DNA of 64,000 nt from Asterias rubens. Lineage: Eukaryota; Echinodermata; Asteroidea; Forcipulatida; Asteriidae. The stretch lies in assembly GCF_902459465.1 (NCBI RefSeq), contig NC_047071.1, positions 15,210,385-15,274,384 of the forward strand, written 5' to 3'. Positions within the stretch are counted from its first letter, which is position 1. Each line of letters opens with the position of its first letter. This document shows, piece by piece, positions 1 through 13,100 of the stretch. Position numbers and translations under genes: made by a program. The notes under the pieces were generated by a model, which saw only the letters and a program-made list of their open reading frames with translations, did not search any database and had not been told where the DNA came from.

Positions 1-1150
1 CTTGCTCCGTTAGTCAAAGATCAACAGATTTTCTCCAAACCGTAAGTTTTATTTATTGGTGTCTGATTGTATTCTGATTGGTGTCGTTGTGCTTAGCAAC
101 ATTTTATCCTTAAGCAGCTCTATGAAATGGGGCCCAGGTCATTAACTAATTTTTGGCACTTATACAATAGGTCCTTTTTGTTGGTAAACAGATACAAACT
201 GATATGTTTTGACATAACCACATCGCTTCCAAGTGAAATACTCTCAAAATGCTTGATACTACCGAATACAACTGTAGGCTTCTAGCCAATAGTTTGCATG
301 CCGATAATTTTAAGAGCAATAATCAAATGTATACATTCTCTTTAATAGATTTATGGTGCAGCTAGTTAAGTACATCCGCTACAACAATGTGTACCAACCA
401 ATAGTGCTCCTATTAGAAGAGCTGAAGAAACTAGGGGAGGACCAATCAGGTCGACGTAGCATCTACAGGGAGCTACTGTTCCTGTCCTTCGTAGCCATGG
501 GCAGAGAGAATATCGATCATGGTAGGTTTGGATCGCCGTCTCTGAGAACAAATGTTTTGAGAATACATATGTGATGCGATTAAGCTATATGAACCGTTTG
601 TCAAAAATATCAGTGGCAAAACAAGGTTAGCAAAGGCCAACGGGTTATTTTTCAACGAAACCTTTATTCTAAATTTAAATGGCAAAATATACATTATATT
701 CATTGGCAGCTTCCTTCATGACAAAGAACATCAAAAAAGGTTTAAACTATCAGTAAAAGAAACAATTCAATAAACAACTCGACTTTAAACCCCTTTTTAT
801 CAGTTGCATTTTCTTGCATCATTTTGTGTTTCTGCTTTCACAAGTTTTGAACCCAAGGTGGAGTGAGAGCCAAGCCATGAAGATGTTTCAAAAGAAGTAT
901 TTTTCCGATGGTAGCAAACCTGTTACTCAAGGTCTAGACTGAAACCACATGATATTTTACAATTTTATTTAAGATTCATGGGTTTTGTTTTGCTTATCCC
1001 ACAGACGCATTTGACCAGCAGTACCGTGAGGCCTTCTACAAACTGGAGAAAGAGAACGGACCGTTCGGCAAGTTGCTACAAACTGACGACAAGCCACCCC
1101 AACTCGCTGTCAACATGTGTCGGAAAGCCTTTGGGGACCTCCTCCTGTAG
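1..1150 (+). CDS. C-terminal exons of an unidentified conserved protein (partial)
   Basis: Three exons join in frame: 1-41 (donor GTAAGT), 349-521 (acceptor TTTAATAG, donor GTAGGT) and 1005-1150 (acceptor CCCACAG, stop TAG at 1148). Phases 2 and 1 match at both joins and give 119 C-terminal residues. The protein is helical and charged with no signal peptide or membrane segment; recognisable strings are [20 protein letters not shown] and [19 protein letters not shown]. It ends [10 protein letters not shown] do not recognise the family. Clean splicing, good codon use and a natural stop argue for a real gene that starts outside the window. It lies upstream of NOL6 on the same strand, about 5 kb away, so it is a separate transcription unit. 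Confidence 0.8.
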
Positions 1151-1429
1151 TTGTTAGCCTGTCCAACCTACTTCGTAAAGCGTGACTCGGTTGTAGTGAT
1201 TCAGGAATGCCTGGTAGAGGGAGCCCTTTATGAGTGTCTCTCGACGTCTTCACCTGTTTATTCAAGCACATTTATTACTGTACAATGATCCTTCAGAATT
1301 GATCAGGAAAATGTTAGGAGATGATTTGCTTAGTGCACTCTAATGGATAATGATTAATACTTCATCACTTTGTAAGTGACTGGAAGTAAGATGAAGTCTA
1401 ATAGGGTACAAATAGCTAGGTGCTTACAC

Positions 1430-1610
1430 AGGCTCAGTTTTTATGGAGCTGCTTAGGCAGAAAATTCCTGCTTAGTAGAAATGAGCAGGATACCAGTCAC
1501 AAAGTGTACACGTGATATGGTATTTTGGCTGGTAATCTTAATCTGGTAAGCATAATGTTGCTGTGCTTACCTACTTTTTGAGCTTAAGCAGCTTGATGAA
1601 ATTGGACCCT
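1430..1610. mobile_element. Family A foldback (GGGCCCAATTTCAT ends), degraded copy
   Basis: Contains the family A internal words 'gagcaggataccagtcac' and 'ggtaatcttaatctggtaag' and ends in 'cagcttgatgaaattgg'. The left terminus is diverged. Family A recurs at least fifteen times in this window. Confidence 0.6.
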
Positions 1611-1611
1611 G

Positions 1612-1732
1612 GGGTCAATTTCACAAAGAGTTGAGACTAGTCCTCTCTTAGCGCAAGGCTAGTCCTAAGTTAGGACGAGTAACTCTTGTCCTAACTCGAG
1701 ATAACACTAGTCTTAACTCTTTGTTAAAGCCA
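1612..1732. mobile_element. Short palindromic element with TTTCACAAAGAGTT ends
   Basis: The left end 'TTTCACAAAGAGTTGAGAC' is mirrored by 'ACTAGTCTTAACTCTTTGTT' on the right, with further inverted words (CTAGTCCTAAGTTAGGAC) in the centre. Hairpin architecture without coding capacity fits a MITE. Confidence 0.6.
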
Positions 1733-2234
1733 CACCGGTTTTGATTTTGCCGGAATGTGTTAAAACATTTTCGATTTAAGTCAATCCGCAAGGGGTTGAT
1801 GATGTCAAACTTCACCTTAGGGCTTCACGTGAAATGTAAATCATTTTATTATGTATTTGTGACTGATGTATAATCATGCATGTGTTTTAGACAAGCCTAG
1901 AAAAATGGCATTCCAGCATGAAACCACATGAGTAAAAGTATTGGCCCAACACAGTGCACTTGCACTCACCTATTCTGTCCCCCAATTTGGGTTTCTGAAC
2001 ACATAGGAATTGCCTCCCAAAATGGCAATATGGTAGCCAGGCATTTTGCGGAGGTGGCTCCGTGAATGCTGGTCTACAGATTGACAGATCCAACAGGATC
2101 CAATAAATGTCACTTATAGTTGGATTTTGTTGCATCTCCTGGAAGGAATAGAGAAACCAAGCTAAAGATGCTACAAGATCCAAGAAATATATCAAGTTAC
2201 TAGATCAGGTTGCGTCGAGCAGTCGGCATAAGAA

Positions 2235-2470
2235 TCTTCCTGGGCCATATTCATAAAGCTATTTAGCAGAAAAATTTGCTTTGCAAGTTTCTTTACCAAG
2301 CAAGAAATAATAGTGGAGTACCAGTCACAGCAATGGTAAATGTACAGTATTTTGGTACCAGTCACAGCAATGGTAAATGTACAGTATTTTTGCTGGTAAC
2401 CTTGTTTTTGCTATTGCAAGGGTTTTGTGTGCTTTGCAAGTTTTTGTGCTTACAGGCTTTATGGAGTTGG
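2235..2470. repeat. Family A-like copy with internal 37-bp duplication
   Basis: The block from 'ggtaccagtcacagcaatgg' to 'acagtatttt' occurs twice back to back (about 2313-2388). The flanks carry the family A words 'tcataaagct' and 'gctggtaaccttg'. Confidence 0.55.
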
Positions 2471-3597
2471 TCCTAGGCTGCTCTTGTACATTTTTTTATT
2501 TTTTTTATAATGTCCTGGTCCATTGAATACCCCTGACATATCAGTTTGGCAATCGAGCATTGGTGCATGCAGTTTGGAATCTAAATATTTTGCTGGAAAT
2601 TAATTTATATAAACTCTTTAACAACGTCACTCTTTTATTTACTGGTATTCATTGTATTATCATTCAGCGTCATATCCAACCTCAAATCATATCAGACTTA
2701 TCATGGTTTAGATTTTCTTTAGAAGTGTATTGGAAGAACTGTTGGTTGAAAATTTCACCATCAGCTCAACTTGAAGAAAACAAATAATGACAGTAACTTT
2801 CAAGTAGAATAAGTAACAGACCTGAGATACATGCGAATGTAAGATGTCATTTTAGCCGGGTTCAAAATGCTTCCATTAATCGCTGTGCCAAATGAGTTTG
2901 AATTTGTATCATGTCTTGAAAGACGTTTTTTTTTCCCATCACAATCTGATACTTATCTGACGCAGATCTATATTTTTAATTAACTGATTGACTTATCACC
3001 TGCCTTTTGTTATAACAGTTAAAATTTAGGAACAAAATACGTATGCGCTGCTTTTTAGTTTAACTCCACCGCTCTCCACTTTCCTGAAACTTCACCAGTA
3101 TTTCCACTTCGTACTTTATCTCTCCTAGATTATACGTGTTTTATTTCATAGTTTTTAAATTTTGGTGTATTTTCTTTTCTTCTTTTGTGCCTTGTTATGA
3201 AAAAACGTCAGTTTTGGTGGGAGTTGTAAAATGGCAACTCACACCTACTGTATTTGTTTTACAGAACAGGTTTATTTTAGACTAATTTGTCTGCACTACA
3301 TTTCCAGATGAACCTGAGCTTAGTGACGTTAGTCGATAGACGCTAGCATGGGTCTGAAACAAACCAGTGTTTTACTATTATGTGCTTGCAAACCCCTTTT
3401 TTTTTGCTATTTAGCACAAGTAACATGACAAGGATGGTAGAACAATGATAACGGTTAACTCTTAAGCCCTATTTGCTTTTATAGACACAAATACTTGCAT
3501 CATCATCACAATAGTCTTGGTTGCGCCATTTTGGGAGTCAATGTCTCCATGTGTTGTACGCAATGTGTTGTACGCAGTTCAGGCGACCAACGTTTAC

Positions 3598-3970
3598 GCA
3601 TTTTAAAGGGTCTGGATACTTTTTTGCAGGACACAAAACGCAATGTCCACAGATTTACATTAAACTTACACGGTTTGATGGTAGCAAGCTTACCTTAAAA
3701 TATTACTTACTGAGGTGCTGAAGTTTTTGAGAAACAGGTAAAACAAGTCACAAACAAAATTTTAGTCTCAGTGAGATGAAACCTATTTTAGCATGTAAAA
3801 CGTATTTTCGTGATATTGTGTTACTCATTTTTCAAAAACTACAGCACCTCAGTAAGTAATATTTTTAGGGAAGCCTTCGAAATATCATTATCTTCAAACT
3901 GTGTAAGTTTAATGTAAATCTGTGGACATTGTGTTATGTTTTAAAAAAAGTACCCCAATCCTTTAAAGTT
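3598..3970. mobile_element. Family D palindromic element
   Basis: The left half ('tttaaagggtctggatac', 'atgtccacagatttacatt', 'ttacttactgaggtgctg') is repeated in inverse on the right ('cagcacctcagtaagtaat', 'aatgtaaatctgtggacat', 'cctttaaa'). A half copy occurs at 51932-52090. No open frame. Confidence 0.7.
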
Positions 3971-4925
3971 GACTCCTACAATTGTGAGCAAGGAACAAGT
4001 AGCAATTTGTGACGTTGGTGCAAGGGGAAATACTCATGTACTGATCAAACACTGATTTATCATCAGTATTAAAAACCATGGATCTTCCGAATTCTTCATT
4101 TATAGGACAACGTTTTAGCCATGATGGAAGGATAATTTCTATAATGAGTTTAATAATATGAATATAATTTGTTATGTTATTATGGGTTAATTTTTGTACA
4201 TTACTGGGAAGTCTGAAAGTAATCAGGGTTTTAATTTTGTTTGGTTTTGTTCTTGCCGGGTTTCCAAAAACGGAAACTTAAAAAAAATAAAGGTAATGAG
4301 GTTATAAAAATGCTATAATTTCTGAATTCGATGTAAAAAAAAAAATTGTAAAATACTTATACATCTTTGTTTCAGGACCACTGCCATGCTGTGTATGATT
4401 TAGCGATCAGTTTGATAAATTCTAAGTAATTTTTTGAAGAAGAAACAAACAAAATGATTAATGTAAACATAAGATGAACATAATTCTTTGTTGAAAAAAG
4501 TCTCCTTGTGTATATATTGGTTGGACACCTTCTGGAGTTATTACCCTTTGTATCATATCAACTTAGCGTCTGTGTACAGTAGGAACCATGGAAACGTATC
4601 TTGTACAGGGATTGTCTTTTCTTATTCAGTATTTCTGTGTTGTATGGGAGGCTTTTTCATCCGCGACCTAATTTTATAAAGACAGAAGGAAGTCACCTTT
4701 AGCAAAGGTTGGCGGAGAAACCAAGGCTGTGTAGTTTTTGTGACAATCTGGCTGAAGACCAGTTTCTGCTAAGCGTGATGTTTTTATGCTTTGCATCAAT
4801 CTGCCCGTTTTATTTTTATAAGATTGGGTCGTGGTTGTGATGTTCAGTATAACAAGGCTATTGTAATTACCAATATTTTGAGTAAATAATTGCTCATTAC
4901 AAAATGACATGTAGTACATACCATC

Positions 4926-5178
4926 TGGGCCCAATTTCATGGCTCTGCTTACCGTAACCACAGAATCGGCGCTTACGGAAGCACGGAATTCTGTGCTTAC
5001 GGTAAGCGTATTACACGGGTTAGCGTCGAATTTTGGCTTCTGCGCGTGCGTACTTCACGTTACTAGGCATTCTACGCTTACAAGGCTAGCGCAGAAATTC
5101 GGCGCTTGCACGTAAGCGGGGAATCGCGATCGTAAGCGCAGAATTCGGCGGTAAGCAGAGCCATGAAATTGGGCCCTG
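4926..5178. mobile_element. Foldback with family A termini and a distinct core
   Basis: The ends 'GGGCCCAATTTCATGGCTC' and 'AGCCATGAAATTGGGCCC' are inverted copies. The core is built of 'gcttacggtaagcg' and 'cgtaagcgcagaattcggcg' words rather than the usual family A interior. The copy at 30323-30594 has a similar core. Confidence 0.75.
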
Positions 5179-5238
5179 ATCTTTTCGTTGTTCAATATAG
5201 TGCTAAGTGCAAACCACTGAAACCACTGAAATGATTAG

Positions 5239-5550
5239 GGCCTAATTTCATAGAGCTGCTTAAGCACAAAACAACTTTGCTTATCAGAATAGGATTACCA
5301 GTCAAAACACTATGTTGCCTGTACAATCTGTGACTGGTATCCTGATCATTTTTGCTTAGCAGAAAATTCTTATTCAATACTGCAGCTCGATGATTTCGGA
5401 CCGTTAAGCAGCAATGAGCAGGATACCAGTCACAAGTTACACATGTGACATGGAAGTTCCGTCGGTAACCTTATTCTTGAAAAGCATAGTTTGTTGCGCT
5501 TGGCTAGTTTTTTTGTGCTTATTGTGCAGCTTTTTGGAATTAGGCTCTTG
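5239..5550. mobile_element. Two adjacent family A copies
   Basis: The first copy runs from 'gggcctaatttcatagagct' to 'agctcgatgatttcgg' (5239-5402). A second, lacking its left end, follows directly to about 5550 ('gcagctttttggaattagg'). Confidence 0.6.
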
Positions 5551-6017
5551 TTTGGGTTGCAGGATTATGTCATTAAAGTGAAGACACATGTGGTTTGTGT
5601 TCATTTGCTCGATATTACTTGGGAATTACAAAAATGTGAATCAAGTGGTCGATCTTGTAACTGCAAAATGTGAGTACATACAGAAATGAATGTTGAACGA
5701 CTTTTGATAGGTGGTTAAAATGAAATAAAGGGTTATCAATCATTACAAACTAGTAAGAACTGTGTTGAGTTTGGTCATTGTTTGTTTGTACACAAAATGA
5801 TAATCAAGTTGAATTGTGTATTGTGGTTACACATTATACACTTTTGGACTGGCATTGAGGTCACTAGAGCCCCATAGGGACCGTGAGTGACCAGCCAGAA
5901 GAGGGACCTATTTCTCAAAGGCCGAGATTGGAAATATTTTTTGTAAAAATTTGCAAGGGGCAAGTCTAGCAATTTTATCCAATTAGTGGGCCAGAAATTG
6001 GCAAAAAGTCACAGCTT

Positions 6018-6160
6018 AAGGCCTATCCACTTATGATGCGGAAATCTAGCCGTAGCCGTAGCTTTATCAGACCATGGAGGTAGATCAGACTCGGCCTTAG
6101 CCGAGTGCTTACGGATCCGCAAACCGTGGTTTCGAAAAGGGCCACGTTCTAACTCCGTAC
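6018..6160. repeat. Family G repeat (AGCCGTAGCC words)
   Basis: Words such as 'aaatctagccgtagccgtag' and 'cggccttagccgag' recur at 48608-48885 and 61290-61560. A 13-bp half-copy of the CCATGG micro-element lies inside it (6072-6084). Confidence 0.5.
6072..6084. mobile_element. Half-copy of the CCATGG micro-palindrome with 5-bp duplication
   Basis: The 13 bp CCATGGAGGTAGA is bracketed by TCAGA at 6067-6071 and again at 6085-6089. Removing the insert and one duplicate gives a plausible uninterrupted family G sequence. It matches one arm of the elements at 28733, 60965 and 61858. Confidence 0.55.
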
Positions 6161-6199
6161 ACTACCGATAGAGGGCGGTAGTCACTGCACATGCGGTGA

Positions 6200-6289
6200 G
6201 ATTTGTTTACCACATGTAGAACTTCGACAATTTGTATCAGAAGTCGGTATAAATTGTTGTGTAAATTCCTGATACTGCAGACCAGCAAG
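6200..6289 (+). promoter_or_regulatory. Probable NOL6 first (non-coding) exon and core promoter
   Basis: A strong donor (CAGCAAG|GTAAGT) ends an exon at 6289. The next acceptor that fits is TTTTATTTTACAG at 7105, six bases before the NOL6 start codon. The exon's 5' end cannot be fixed from sequence and no convincing TATA box is seen. The assignment is inferred from the splice pair. Confidence 0.45.
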
Positions 6290-6696
6290 GTAAGTTTAAG
6301 ATCTTATAATAGTACTTGAAAACAAAGAGAGTGTAACGATATTTTACAGCGTATTTATTGTCAATTGTGTATCGTCGTCAATCTGTCATCTGATTCTAAA
6401 TGTGATATTGCATTTTTGCAATATTTATTAGTAGGCTACTCACTAGAATTAATAAAATATTGGGCGCTGCGACCGATAATGACAAATGTCGGGAAAACAG
6501 GAGTACAGCGCGGCGCCCCAGGGTCTTAATCAATGATCATGGAGGCTTACACTACCTCCGTGTACCGTTGTTAAAGCAAAGATTTCTTTTTTCCAAATAA
6601 ATTAAAATTAGACATCAAATTAAACTTAATTAATAAAAGGTGACAGATCTCCTCAGCAGGAGAAATTCAATGGTGAAAGCGCAACTGTGTCCCTAG

Positions 6697-6853
6697 TAGT
6701 AGTACTAGAACTACTTCGGTTTCGTCCAGCTATAGCCGGACGAAACCGAAATAACTACGCTGGTTTCGTCCGGCTATAGCCGGACGAAACCGAAATGACT
6801 ATTTCGGTTTTGTCCGGCTATTTCCGGACGAAACCGAAGTAGTTCTAGGAGTA
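6697..6853. mobile_element. Triple-hairpin foldback element with 9-bp direct repeats
   Basis: Three tandem near-palindromes are each built from 'TTTCGTCCGGCTATAGCCGG' and its continuation 'ACGAAACCGAA'. An outer inverted pair encloses them (CTAGAACTACTTCGG and CCGAAGTAGTTCTAG). TGTCCCTAG occurs directly before (6688-6696) and after (6854-6862), as a target-site duplication would. It lies in the NOL6 leader intron. Confidence 0.7.
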
Positions 6854-7111
6854 TGTCCCTAGGTGCTTTCGTTAATGTTTCAATTAATAACTATAGTATA
6901 GTATCTTTCTATGCAGTTCGTGAATTCAGAGCGGGTCGGTGCTTGCGTAAAGAGCCTTAGACAACAAGGCTAGGGAAACAAGGCAATGACGGGGGCATGG
7001 AGGCAATCGCCTTCATTGCCCCCTTGAATTGTAACATGCCCGCCTCCCCCAATCACAGTTTCCAGTATTACATTTTATGTAATCCCTGTATTTTTTATTT
7101 TACAGGCAAGA

Positions 7112-10100
7112 ATGGCCAAGACGGCGCCTGCCGAGTCCGCTTGGACACCTCCTCTTAAGAAAGCTAAGTTGAGTAAAGGTCAGTTGTACAAACCACCGAC
7201 TAACGAGGAACTGAATAGCTTAAAGGAAACAGAGAATCTCTACCAGTCCAATCTCTTCCGTTTGCAGGTAAGGATTCAAAGACACTGGACACTATTGGTA
7301 GTTGTCAAAGACCAGTCTTCTCACTTGGTGTGTCTCAACATATGCATAAAATACAAACCTGTAATAATTTGCCCTCAATTGGTCGTCGAAGTTGCGAGAT
7401 AATAATGAAAGAAAAAACACCCTTGTCACACGAAGTTGTGTGCTTTCAGATGCTTGATTTCGAGACCTCAAAATCTAATTCTGAGGTCTCGAAATCAAAT
7501 TCGTGGAAAATGACTTCTTTCTCAAAAAGTATGTTACTTCAGAGGGAGCTGTTTCTCATATTACTCGTTACCAAGTAAGGTTTTGTGCTAATAATTATTT
7601 TGAGTAATTGCCAATCGTGTCCACTGCCTTTAAGACTTGTCCCCTGTCCTTAGTTGCCGCAAGGATAAGGACAGGTGTTGGCTTAATATGTGTACACATA
7701 TACGTCAAATTTTACTGGGAATCTCCAGAACCATGCATGCCATGTGAAATGATGCAAGGTTAAGGGTGGTTATGTATGTGGGCTCAACAGCAGATCTCTG
7801 GTGTAATTCACGAGCCTCGAAGTGAGTGACATCAGATGTACAGGCTAGTATTAGTAACCCAGATGGGATGAGTGTATTCTGGTAATATGAAGTTATTATC
7901 ATTATGATATATATCTGGTAATGAAATCAAAGTATGCCTTACAAGTGAACTTAATCACTGTAGCTCGCAAGCCTTAGGAAACCTGTAAACAAGGGTGCTT
8001 GCTATGTGAAACAGAAACACTGTAGTTAACCCCCCTACTCTTCGAGGATACATGTAAGTGTTCCTGGTTCTTGTACTTGCGCTACTAATCCTAGTACACA
8101 GGACCTACGGTTAAATGTCCCACGCGAAGGACAAAGCATTTTGGGAAAGCATTTTGCTCAAGGACACAAGTGTGGTTTAGGGTCCAGTAAAACCACAGCG
8201 AGTGTTCCATTTCTTACATTGCAAACTGTTATGTTAATTTCTCAGATGGGAGAGCTGATTGGTGAGATCCAACTTAAGGAAAAGCGCAAGAAACTCATTA
8301 CGAAGACGCTCCAGGAGCTCAATAACATTCTTACAAGTCTGCCGTCACAAGAAGTAGCTGAGGTAAGTACAGTGTTGGTGAAGAGTTGAGATCAACATTG
8401 CACCCTCTTTCCCAACGTAGTAGGTCTGTAGCCAGCCTCTTAGGTAAATAAGCCATCAGTGGCAAAATGAGGGATCGTCGCGCTGTTTTGTATGCAGCGA
8501 CTGGCTGCATGAGGCAGATTGTGCGTCTGCTTAGTGCACATCTTTAAGACGTTTGCAAACCAAAAGTGTCTGTATAGGGCCTACGCATGCATGAATGTAA
8601 TAAGCATATTTCATGGGAAGGGCCTATTCCTTGCATGATTGGTCAGTGAAGCACTTGTCTGTATAGAATTGCTTAATAATAACTGGGCCCATTTTCATAG
8701 AGCTGCTTAAGCAGACAATATTGCTTAAGAATGTTCTGCTTAGCAGAAATGAGCAGGTAAGCTTGGGCAATATCACGATATTATCGAATATCGCGATATT
8801 AATTTGGAAACGATTTCGATATCGGATGGATTTGGTTTTAATAGAAATATCGATATATCGCGAAATATCGCGATATCGATTAAATACCGCGATGTATTTG
8901 CTAGCTGAGACATCTTGCACCCCATAGGTTTGGAGTAAAACCAGAAGAATAGGTCATTAGAACACCTCTCTTATGCTATGACTGTCTCTTCTACAACTTT
9001 CACTTGATGACTGATGATGTCAAATTTAATTAATCGTGATTATATCGAATATGGTGATATATTGTCGGCGATATATCGTGAATAAAATAAATCGATATCG
9101 CCCAAGCTTATGAGCAGGATACCAGTAAGAAATTGTATGTGACATAGCAGTTTGGCTGGTAACCTTATTCTGGTAACCATAGTTATGTTGTGCTTAGCTA
9201 CATTTTGTGCTCCTGATCAAAACCCAGGTTGCCAATAAAGATAGCTTCTATAAGAAACTATCCATATCCAAGGTTTGTAAAAAAAAACTCAGTCTTTCTA
9301 ATCTATGTGATATAAACTTTTCCTTTCAAACAGATTTCAGATTTACGGAGTTGGCTCCCAAAAGACCTTCAAACGCCAATCACTTGGGAGAGAACACAGG
9401 TCAAGGGTCGTATGTCTTTCCAAAAGCCAGCGTCGGTGAAAGTAGTAGGAAGCTTCTTGTTAGACACGCTGACCCGACCTGACCTCAACATTGACCTAGC
9501 CTTGGAAATGCCACAGGTGAGTATAGCCTAGTAAATCCGGAATCTTGTTAGTATCAAAACATTCAGTACACAGCTGCTTTTCAGAACCAACACAACTTTT
9601 TTTTTTAATGTTCACCTGGTGTTACGCCAAATCTCTTTTAGTTAAATATCTTTTAGTATATTTATTACTACCACAAAGATTTTGACATGTTTGTTTCTTC
9701 TAATATATCCAAGTTTGTTTGTTTGTTTGTTTATAGTGTGAACATTATGTCGTTATTACCCTGGCTGTCACTTTCAACCAAGTTATGTATATTGATGGAT
9801 GGGTTGTCATCAACCGCCATATTTGATGATAAACAATAGGAAAAAACATGTGTGTGCGCACTGCGCACAACCCTCAGCCAACGATATTCCCCTGTGCACG
9901 TTTCATCAACGATAGTGGTCAATGACGTCATGTGCAATTCATCTTTTGTAAAGCATCTTTTTGTCTTTCATACTTCTTAAGTATTATATATATATATTTT
10001 TTTCAACCGATCAGTCTTGTAGACAGCCCAAAGACTACCTGAATTTCCGGTACCACCACAAGAGGGCACTCTACTGTGCTTACCTAGCCAATCAGCTGAG

Positions 10101-13100
10101 AGGTCAAGCTTTGGTGGAAGAGGTCAGCTATTGCTGGAAGGATGGTGATCAGATGAGGCCGATAGTTTTACTGAAACTTGCCGGTAGGGATCTGTTTGTT
10201 GTTGTTGTTCTTCGTTTTGAATACTAAAAAAAAAAAAAATTATAAATTAAAATTGTCATTTTGTACAGTGCTTTGAAATCTTTGTAAAAGGCACTTTATA
10301 AATCTATGTATTGTTATTATTATAAATCCCAAACTATTTATCAACTTACCCAGTGAGTTTCCCTTGTGGTTTATTACTTGACAGAATTGTATTCGTTTAC
10401 ACTACTAGTAGACTAGGATTGGTGATCATAAAATATCTAAAAAGATCTAAGTAATATAAAAAGATCTTCCCACTCCGCATCCAGTTTTCACCAAATCATG
10501 TGGCCAACATGCCTTCCAATTCACTGCACCTGAACTGTGGAACCATCTTCCACACCACATTAAAAACTGCCCCACCCTGGGGCAAACTAAGTTGAAACTT
10601 AAGACTCAACCTAAGCGCGTACAGACATTATTTTATTATGTGCTTTATTAGAACTGTTTATTATTATCATTATTATTATTATTTATTCGGCATAAAAACA
10701 CATACAAAAATTAGAGATATTAAAATTGCATCGGGGATAGTGAATATCATTATTATTATTTTTTACCCATATACCGATGTGTGTTAAAATAATATAAAAT
10801 ACAACATAAACAAAACATTTCCTAATTTTGTTTTTCCTGTTGTGATGTTTAAAGGGAAGAGCAGCGGAAACATCCGTGTGAAGCTTCACCCGTGCCTCCC
10901 AGACGATAGCTTCAAGATGTCTCGTTTATTTCCCACTAAGAGTAACATCCGCAAGCAATGGTACTCCGGGGATGAAGATACAGAAGGTGAGGCTGGAGGG
11001 AAAAAATGTGTCAATAACAGTATCCAAGGTTTAGCACAATGAGAGTATTTAAAGACACTGGGTAATTGTCACTTGGTGTATCTCAACACATTCATAAATA
11101 ACAAACCTGGGAAAATTTGAACTCAATTGGTCGTCGAAGGTCCGAGAGAACAATGGAAGAAAAAACGCCTCTTGTCGCACAAGTTGTGTGCTTTCAAATG
11201 CCTTAAATTTGAGACCTCTTTGAGAAAGAATTACTTCTTCCTCAAAGACTACGTTACTTCAGAGGGAGCCGTTACACACTTTGTTTTATACCATTAACAG
11301 CTCTCCATTGCCCGTACCAAGGAAGTTTTTATGCTAACAATCATTTTAAGTAATTACCAATAGTGTCCAGTGCCTTTAAAGAAAATTATTGGATTGGCAT
11401 TTAACTCATGTATAAATGTTTGAGAAGAAGCAGAAAGTCAAAAACTCTTTGAGGTTGAACTAGTACTCTCAGTGTGATTCAAACTGTTCCTAGATGTGAA
11501 AGGCAAAGAAAGGTACTGCTATGCCCCCCTCCCCCCCCCCCACCCCCGCTATACACTATAAGATGTCAAGTAGGGACTATGGGTTTTTTTCAAACGTTGT
11601 TTTCAAATGTTTTTTACCACAGAGACTTTCCCAGCCAACCCAGCGTACAACAACGCCATCTTGGCCGACATGTACATGGAGAAACATCTACACTGTCTGT
11701 ACAATACTGCCCTGGACTTCCCCGGGTTCAAGGATGGCATACTACTCCTCAAGGTCTGGCTCCATCAGAGACAACTTGATAAGGTAACCTTGTTCCCACT
11801 ACAGGTGCATATTGCAAAACCTCTACCCCCTAACCCCCGGCAGGAAAACACCACTTACTGAATTGAAAAAAATACTTTTTCTTGGCCTGCTTTTCAACAA
11901 AATTAGAAAGTGTTTGGCTTTCATCAAGTAATTTGTATTTAATGGGGTTTTTTTAATTTGTATTTAATGTTGTTGCGCTGGCGCTTTGATTGATTTTTTG
12001 AAATATTCTCACCTTTTCATTTGGTGGTTATTTGGTATTCAGGGTGGTGGAGCATTCAGTGGCTTCATTGCGTCAATGCTAGTTGCCTACCTGGTGTCTA
12101 AACGTACTGTCAACAAGCTCATGAGTGGCTACCAAGTATTTAGGAACACTGTACAATTCATAGGTGAGTAACAAACCCATTTTGTCTGATACTTCATGGA
12201 GGCACTTGCCTATACATGCCCCTGGACGTTGCCTTGGTGCCTCTTTCATTACCTTGGTGCCCCTGTTTATTGTCTTGGTGCCCCTTGTCATTGCCTTGGT
12301 GCCCCTGGTCATTGCCTTAATGCCCTGTTCACTGCCTCCGTGCCCTTGGCCAATGCCTTGGTGCCCCTGGTCATTGCCTTGATGCCCCTCGTCATTGGAG
12401 AGCTTAATGTACAGCACTATGAGTTCGGGGAAAAAAACAGTGGAATGGCTCCTAATTAATTTAACAAAATTTATTTATTATTTGTTCTGATATTGTTTAT
12501 AGCCCACAGTGATTGGACAACAAAGGGGATCTCTCTGAATGCTGACCCAGCCACTGAAGAACTACCCAGTATTGCAGACTTCCATCAGTGTTTTGATGTC
12601 GTATTCTTGGACCCATCAGGCTCCCTCAATCTCTGTGCAAACATGAACAAGGCAACTTTCAAACAGGTAAAACAGATTCCCCAAACGATTCGCTTCAAAA
12701 CGGGTAGCCTGATTATCTGACACCAGCAACCTGCCTTGAGCCTACGTCAGTATCCTTCCAAATGCACCTTTTGACCTCATACACACTCGTTTCACATAGA
12801 GATTTGCAGTCAAATCCTACTTGCATGTTTACATATATACAACAATACATGCAATACATGTACATGGTAATACAAACATAGTGCTTATCGCATGCAGACG
12901 GCCGAAAGTGCAGCTGACAAACATCCATTCGGACCAATCAAAACACTGATATAAAACGCTGTACATTTATCCAAAGACTAGGCCTATCCAATGAAATAAT
13001 TTGTATAGATTTGTGATTACTAATACAAAATCTCCACTTACCCAGCAGCAACTGAAGACGCACCTGTTCACACTTGCTTTCCCTACCACTAGAGAATTCC

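Larger units (their letters stand above)
1151..6240. other. Spacer between the unidentified gene and NOL6
   Basis: No coding exon was recognised on either strand. The stretch holds several foldback repeats, listed separately, in AT-rich unique DNA. Short open frames here have no flanking splice signals or recognisable protein similarity. The 3' UTR of the upstream gene and the NOL6 promoter must lie at its two ends. Confidence 0.6.

Noticed and set aside
12079..12459. Repeat-containing frames around NOL6 exon 7
   Set aside because: The periodic protein comes from the intron 7 minisatellite read through the exon boundary.
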